From Nitrospinota bacterium (GTDB lineage: Bacteria; UBA8248; JACPRG01), in assembly GCA_030740135.1 (NCBI GenBank), contig JASLXW010000092.1, positions 1 through 7,407 on the forward strand: a stretch of 7,407 nt of DNA. Reading direction: 5' to 3'. Under the pieces are notes generated by a model, which saw only the letters and a program-made list of their open reading frames with translations, was not told where the DNA came from and searched no databases. Positions 5,485 to 7,407 of this stretch are shown piece by piece (positions within the stretch are counted from its first letter, which is position 1; every line of letters starts with the position of its first letter). A program made the translations under genes and the position numbers.

Positions 5485-6225
5485 ATGCCAATTAATTTCG
5501 CCCTGACCCTGGAATATGACGGGACCGCGTATCACGGCTGGCAGCTCCAGGACAACGCCTCGACGGTCCAGGGGGTCCTCCTCGACGCGATTGAGCGGGT
5601 GACCGAGACCAGGCCCACGATCTATGCGTCGGGTCGTACGGACGCCGGCGTCCACGCGCTGGGGCAGATGGTCAATTTCGAGCTGGACACCCGGTTGGAT
5701 TCCGATGATCTCCAGCGCGCCCTGAATTCCAATTTGCCCCGAGACATTGTCGTCAAGCAGGCGAAGAAGGTCCCGCCGGATTTTCACGCCCAGCATTCGG
5801 CAGTGGGGAAACGGTACAAATACGTCATCCTGAACCGGGAATTCCCGTCCGCCCTTCTCCGGAAATGCACTTGGCACGTCCGATTTCCGCTTGATGTCCC
5901 GGCCATGCGGGAAGGGGCCCGACATCTTGTGGGAAAGCACGACTTCAGCGCGTTTTGGGGCGGGGACGGCGACGACCCCCGGGACGCCGTACGGACCGTC
6001 GATCAACTGACCATTTCCCAGGCGGGCGACTCGGTGGAGATTCGTGTCCGGGCCGACGGCTTCCTGCGTTACATGGTTCGGAACATCACGGGGACGCTGG
6101 CGGACGTTGGAAGGATGAAAATCACGCCCCGGCGGGTGAAGGAGATCCTGGAGTCCAGGGACCGGAAACAGGCCGGGCCGACGGCGCCGCCGCATGGATT
6201 GTTCCTGGTGGAGGTCTTCTATTAA
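5485..6225 (+). CDS. truA: tRNA pseudouridine(38-40) synthase TruA
   Basis: TruA converts uridines 38, 39 and 40 of the tRNA anticodon stem-loop to pseudouridine; it is cytosolic and acts as a dimer. The 246-residue length is normal for the family. The N-terminal LTLEYDGTAYHGWQ (7-20) and ASGRTDAGVHA (48-58) are diagnostic, with D53 the catalytic aspartate equivalent to D60 of the E. coli enzyme. KRYKYVILN (109-117) carries the conserved Tyr region, and FLRYMVRNITGTL followed near the end by AGPTAPPHGLFL completes the fold. Nothing essential is missing. The ATG at 5485 gives a standard N-terminus; the RBS is weak. The nearest upstream gene ends over 300 nt away, so truA probably has its own promoter. 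tenA begins 143 nt downstream and may or may not be cotranscribed. Confidence 0.97.
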   Translation: MPINFALTLEYDGTAYHGWQLQDNASTVQGVLLDAIERVTETRPTIYASGRTDAGVHALGQMVNFELDTRLDSDDLQRALNSNLPRDIVVKQAKKVPPDFHAQHSAVGKRYKYVILNREFPSALLRKCTWHVRFPLDVPAMREGARHLVGKHDFSAFWGGDGDDPRDAVRTVDQLTISQAGDSVEIRVRADGFLRYMVRNITGTLADVGRMKITPRRVKEILESRDRKQAGPTAPPHGLFLVEVFY

Positions 6226-6368
6226 AGGAGAGGGCGGGCGTCTGGCCCCGGGAGCGCCTCCCTTTCCTGTGACACCCGCTACGGCGGCGGATTCCGTTCA
6301 GGAAAAGCGGATGACAAAACGGCGTGAGACTATCACGAATTCAAGCGGATCTTGAACGGGGATGTTTC

Positions 6369-7037
6369 GTGAAATTCACGGAGGAGTTGAAGAAGAGCGG
6401 CGAGGGAATCTGGCGGGAGATCCACACACACCCTTTCGTCCGGGGGATCGCCGACGGGTCCTTGCCGGTGGAGACCTTCCGGTTCTACATGGGCCAGGAC
6501 TATGTGTTCTTGATCGAATACGCGCGGGTTCTGGCGCTGGCCGTCTCCAAGGGCGGCGGCCTGACGACGATGGGGAGGTTCGCGGGCCTGCTGGACGCCA
6601 CGCTGAATCAGGAAATGGAGCTTCATCGATCGTATGCCGCGCGTTTCGGAATCACGAACGAAGACCTCGAGGCCGTCAAGCTGGCGCCCGCGGCCAGGGC
6701 CTATACGCGGCACTTGTTGGAAATCGCCCATGGCGGAGACATTGTCGAGATCGCCGCCGGACTGATGCCCTGCCAATGGGGTTACGCGGAGATCGGCATC
6801 CGCCTTGCCCGCGAGGGGGACGTCTCGGAGGCCAACCCCTACGTCGATTGGATTCAAGCGTACGCGTCGGAGGAATTCCGGGCCATCGCCCACTGGCTCT
6901 GCGCTCTCCTGGATCGGCTGGGCGCAGAGGCGTCGCCGTCTTCCAGACGCCGGTGCGTCGAGATCTTTCTCCTCAGCAGCCGCTATGAATATCTCTTCTG
7001 GGAGATGTCTTTCCGCCGGGAGACATGGCCCGTTTGA
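6369..7037 (+). CDS. tenA: TenA-family aminopyrimidine aminohydrolase / thiaminase II
   Basis: TenA salvages degraded thiamine by hydrolysing 4-amino-5-aminomethyl-2-methylpyrimidine to the hydroxymethyl pyrimidine (HMP); it can also cleave thiamine. The 222-residue all-helical protein matches the family along its length: HPFVRGIADGSLP near 22-34, FRFYMGQDYVFL near 38-49 with D44, AYTRHLL with Y112, AAGLMPCQWGYAEIG with C135, and SSRYEYLFWEM near the end with E207. D44, Y112 and C135 match B. subtilis active-site residues, so this is the Cys-containing, probably active class. I take the GTG at 6369 because ACGGGGA lies 6 nt before it and KFTEELK is a typical start; a GTG at 6324 would add 15 unmatched residues. 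The 143 nt before it contain no CTGAGA or other TPP-riboswitch core, so thiamine control through that element is unlikely. No other thi gene is present. Its end faces the minus-strand gene 25 nt away. Confidence 0.93.
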   Translation: MKFTEELKKSGEGIWREIHTHPFVRGIADGSLPVETFRFYMGQDYVFLIEYARVLALAVSKGGGLTTMGRFAGLLDATLNQEMELHRSYAARFGITNEDLEAVKLAPAARAYTRHLLEIAHGGDIVEIAAGLMPCQWGYAEIGIRLAREGDVSEANPYVDWIQAYASEEFRAIAHWLCALLDRLGAEASPSSRRRCVEIFLLSSRYEYLFWEMSFRRETWPV

Positions 7038-7062
7038 GGGGGCGTCGAACCGTCGATTTATC

Positions 7063-7380
7063 TCAGCCGCGGATGAGCCGGAAGAGCGTCAGCTCCGGAC
7101 GCGAGCCGATGCGGACGGGCGGGCCGGTCGTTCCCAGCCCCCGGCTCACGTACATCCGGCTGCGCCCGCGCCGAAACGGGCCTTCCAGGTATTTCGTCAC
7201 GAGACGAAACGGCGAGAGCGGGACGCCCAGGAGCTTCACCTTGACTTGTCCTCCGTGGTAGTGGCCGGCCAGCGTGAGGTCCACGCCGCGGCGGGCCGCG
7301 GCGGGAAATAAATCAGGCCGATGGGAGAGAAGGAGCGTCGGGGACGGAACGAGTGTTAGGGCACTAGGGGGTGGGGGTGC
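7063..7380 (-). CDS. Calcineurin-like metallophosphoesterase, C-terminal part (5' end lost at window edge)
   Basis: Read on the minus strand, the frame contains LLLSHRPDLFPAAARRGVDL, then AGHYHGGQ, then a SRMYVSRGLGTTGPPVRIG stretch and ends in PELTLFRLIRG. This is the C-terminal third of YkuE-type metallophosphoesterases, which are usually about 270-300 residues with an N-terminal membrane helix and a dinuclear metal centre. The His of LLSH and the two His of GHYHGG are metal ligands; the family usually has GHTHGG and SHNPD/SHDPD, so Tyr and Arg are small departures. About 105 codons are open from a stop at 7381-7383 down to the TGA at 7063-7065. The catalytic N-terminal half is absent. Upstream of about 7354 the reading no longer looks like the family, and the nearby stop is probably an artefact. 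The substrate is unknown; known relatives act on phosphodiesters or UDP-diacylglucosamine. It is convergent with tenA. Confidence 0.85.
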   Translation of the reverse strand, partial: APPPPSALTLVPSPTLLLSHRPDLFPAAARRGVDLTLAGHYHGGQVKVKLLGVPLSPFRLVTKYLEGPFRRGRSRMYVSRGLGTTGPPVRIGSRPELTLFRLIRG

Positions 7381-7407
7381 TCACGGGATGGGGAGAAAAG
7401 GGGGGGT
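7357..7407. other. G-run-rich, probably low-quality sequence end
   Basis: The last roughly 50 bases consist largely of G runs broken by single bases, ending in seven G and a T. They place a TGA in the frame of the metallophosphoesterase, and the translation there (a Pro-rich string) does not resemble the family. This looks like degraded read or contig-end sequence, not biology. Confidence 0.55.

Noticed and set aside
3483..5486. A 667-codon open frame on the minus strand spanning both ZIP genes
   Set aside because: It is exactly antisense to two well-supported ZIP genes. Its translation is low-complexity, rich in Arg, Pro, Gly, Asp and His without any known motif, as expected from codon bias in GC-rich DNA.
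5214..5495. Possible 93-codon gene before truA (TTG start)
   Set aside because: No ribosome binding site, no recognisable motif, overlap with the truA start, and a shift from GC-rich to less GC-rich composition within the frame. Frames of this length are common by chance here.
6226..6368. TPP riboswitch before tenA
   Set aside because: The conserved CTGAGA and the second core block of the THI element are absent. Only a loose GC-rich pairing after truA is visible, without a T run.
1..7407. CRISPR arrays, tRNA/rRNA genes, insertion sequences or defence genes
   Set aside because: I looked for spaced direct repeats, tRNA-like cloverleaf ends, transposase motifs and terminal inverted repeats on both strands and saw none.

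Overview
This window is GC-rich bacterial DNA, about two-thirds G+C by eye, with dense coding. It holds seven genes on the plus strand and the 3' end of one gene on the minus strand. Most are housekeeping genes. A small lipoprotein with two CxxCH haem c motifs points to a didermal bacterium with c-type cytochrome biogenesis and probably an anaerobic or respiratory lifestyle. A Desulfobacterota/Nitrospirota/NC10-like lineage would fit, but this is inference and no phylum can be fixed from the window.

Bases 1-3475 are a purine-synthesis region. It opens with the C-terminal half of PurL (FGAM synthase, small bacterial type). A good sigma70-like promoter and a GC-rich, hairpin-prone leader follow, then a 108-residue single-domain cupin. 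Next come PurF (glutamine PRPP amidotransferase, 4Fe-4S type, with an 8-residue propeptide) and a diheme lipoprotein whose TTG start lies 15 nt behind purF. Cupin, purF and lipoprotein look like one transcription unit. purL-purF order is common; the cupin with its own promoter between them and the cytochrome behind them are the unusual parts.

Bases 3476-5150 hold a leader region with a perfect 15-bp tandem duplication (one mismatch) and a 13-nt perfect dyad. Two tandem, paralogous ZIP-family metal transporters follow, 15 nt apart. The first has lost the Pro and Gly of the TM5 HNxPEG motif but keeps the likely metal ligands, so the pair may be specialised or work as a heteromer.

Bases 5151-7062 hold a 334-nt intergenic stretch with several inverted repeats and a candidate promoter. 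It is followed by truA (tRNA pseudouridine 38-40 synthase) and tenA (aminopyrimidine aminohydrolase/thiaminase II with its active-site Cys). I see no TPP riboswitch before tenA.

Bases 7063-7380 on the minus strand encode the C-terminal part of a calcineurin-like metallophosphoesterase that converges on tenA. The last roughly 50 bases are G-run-rich and bring a stop into its frame; they look like degraded contig-end sequence.

I do not see a convincing new multi-gene system such as a defence island, CRISPR array or mobile element. The best leads are the cupin-purF-diheme lipoprotein unit, its unusual translation signals, and the asymmetric ZIP pair.
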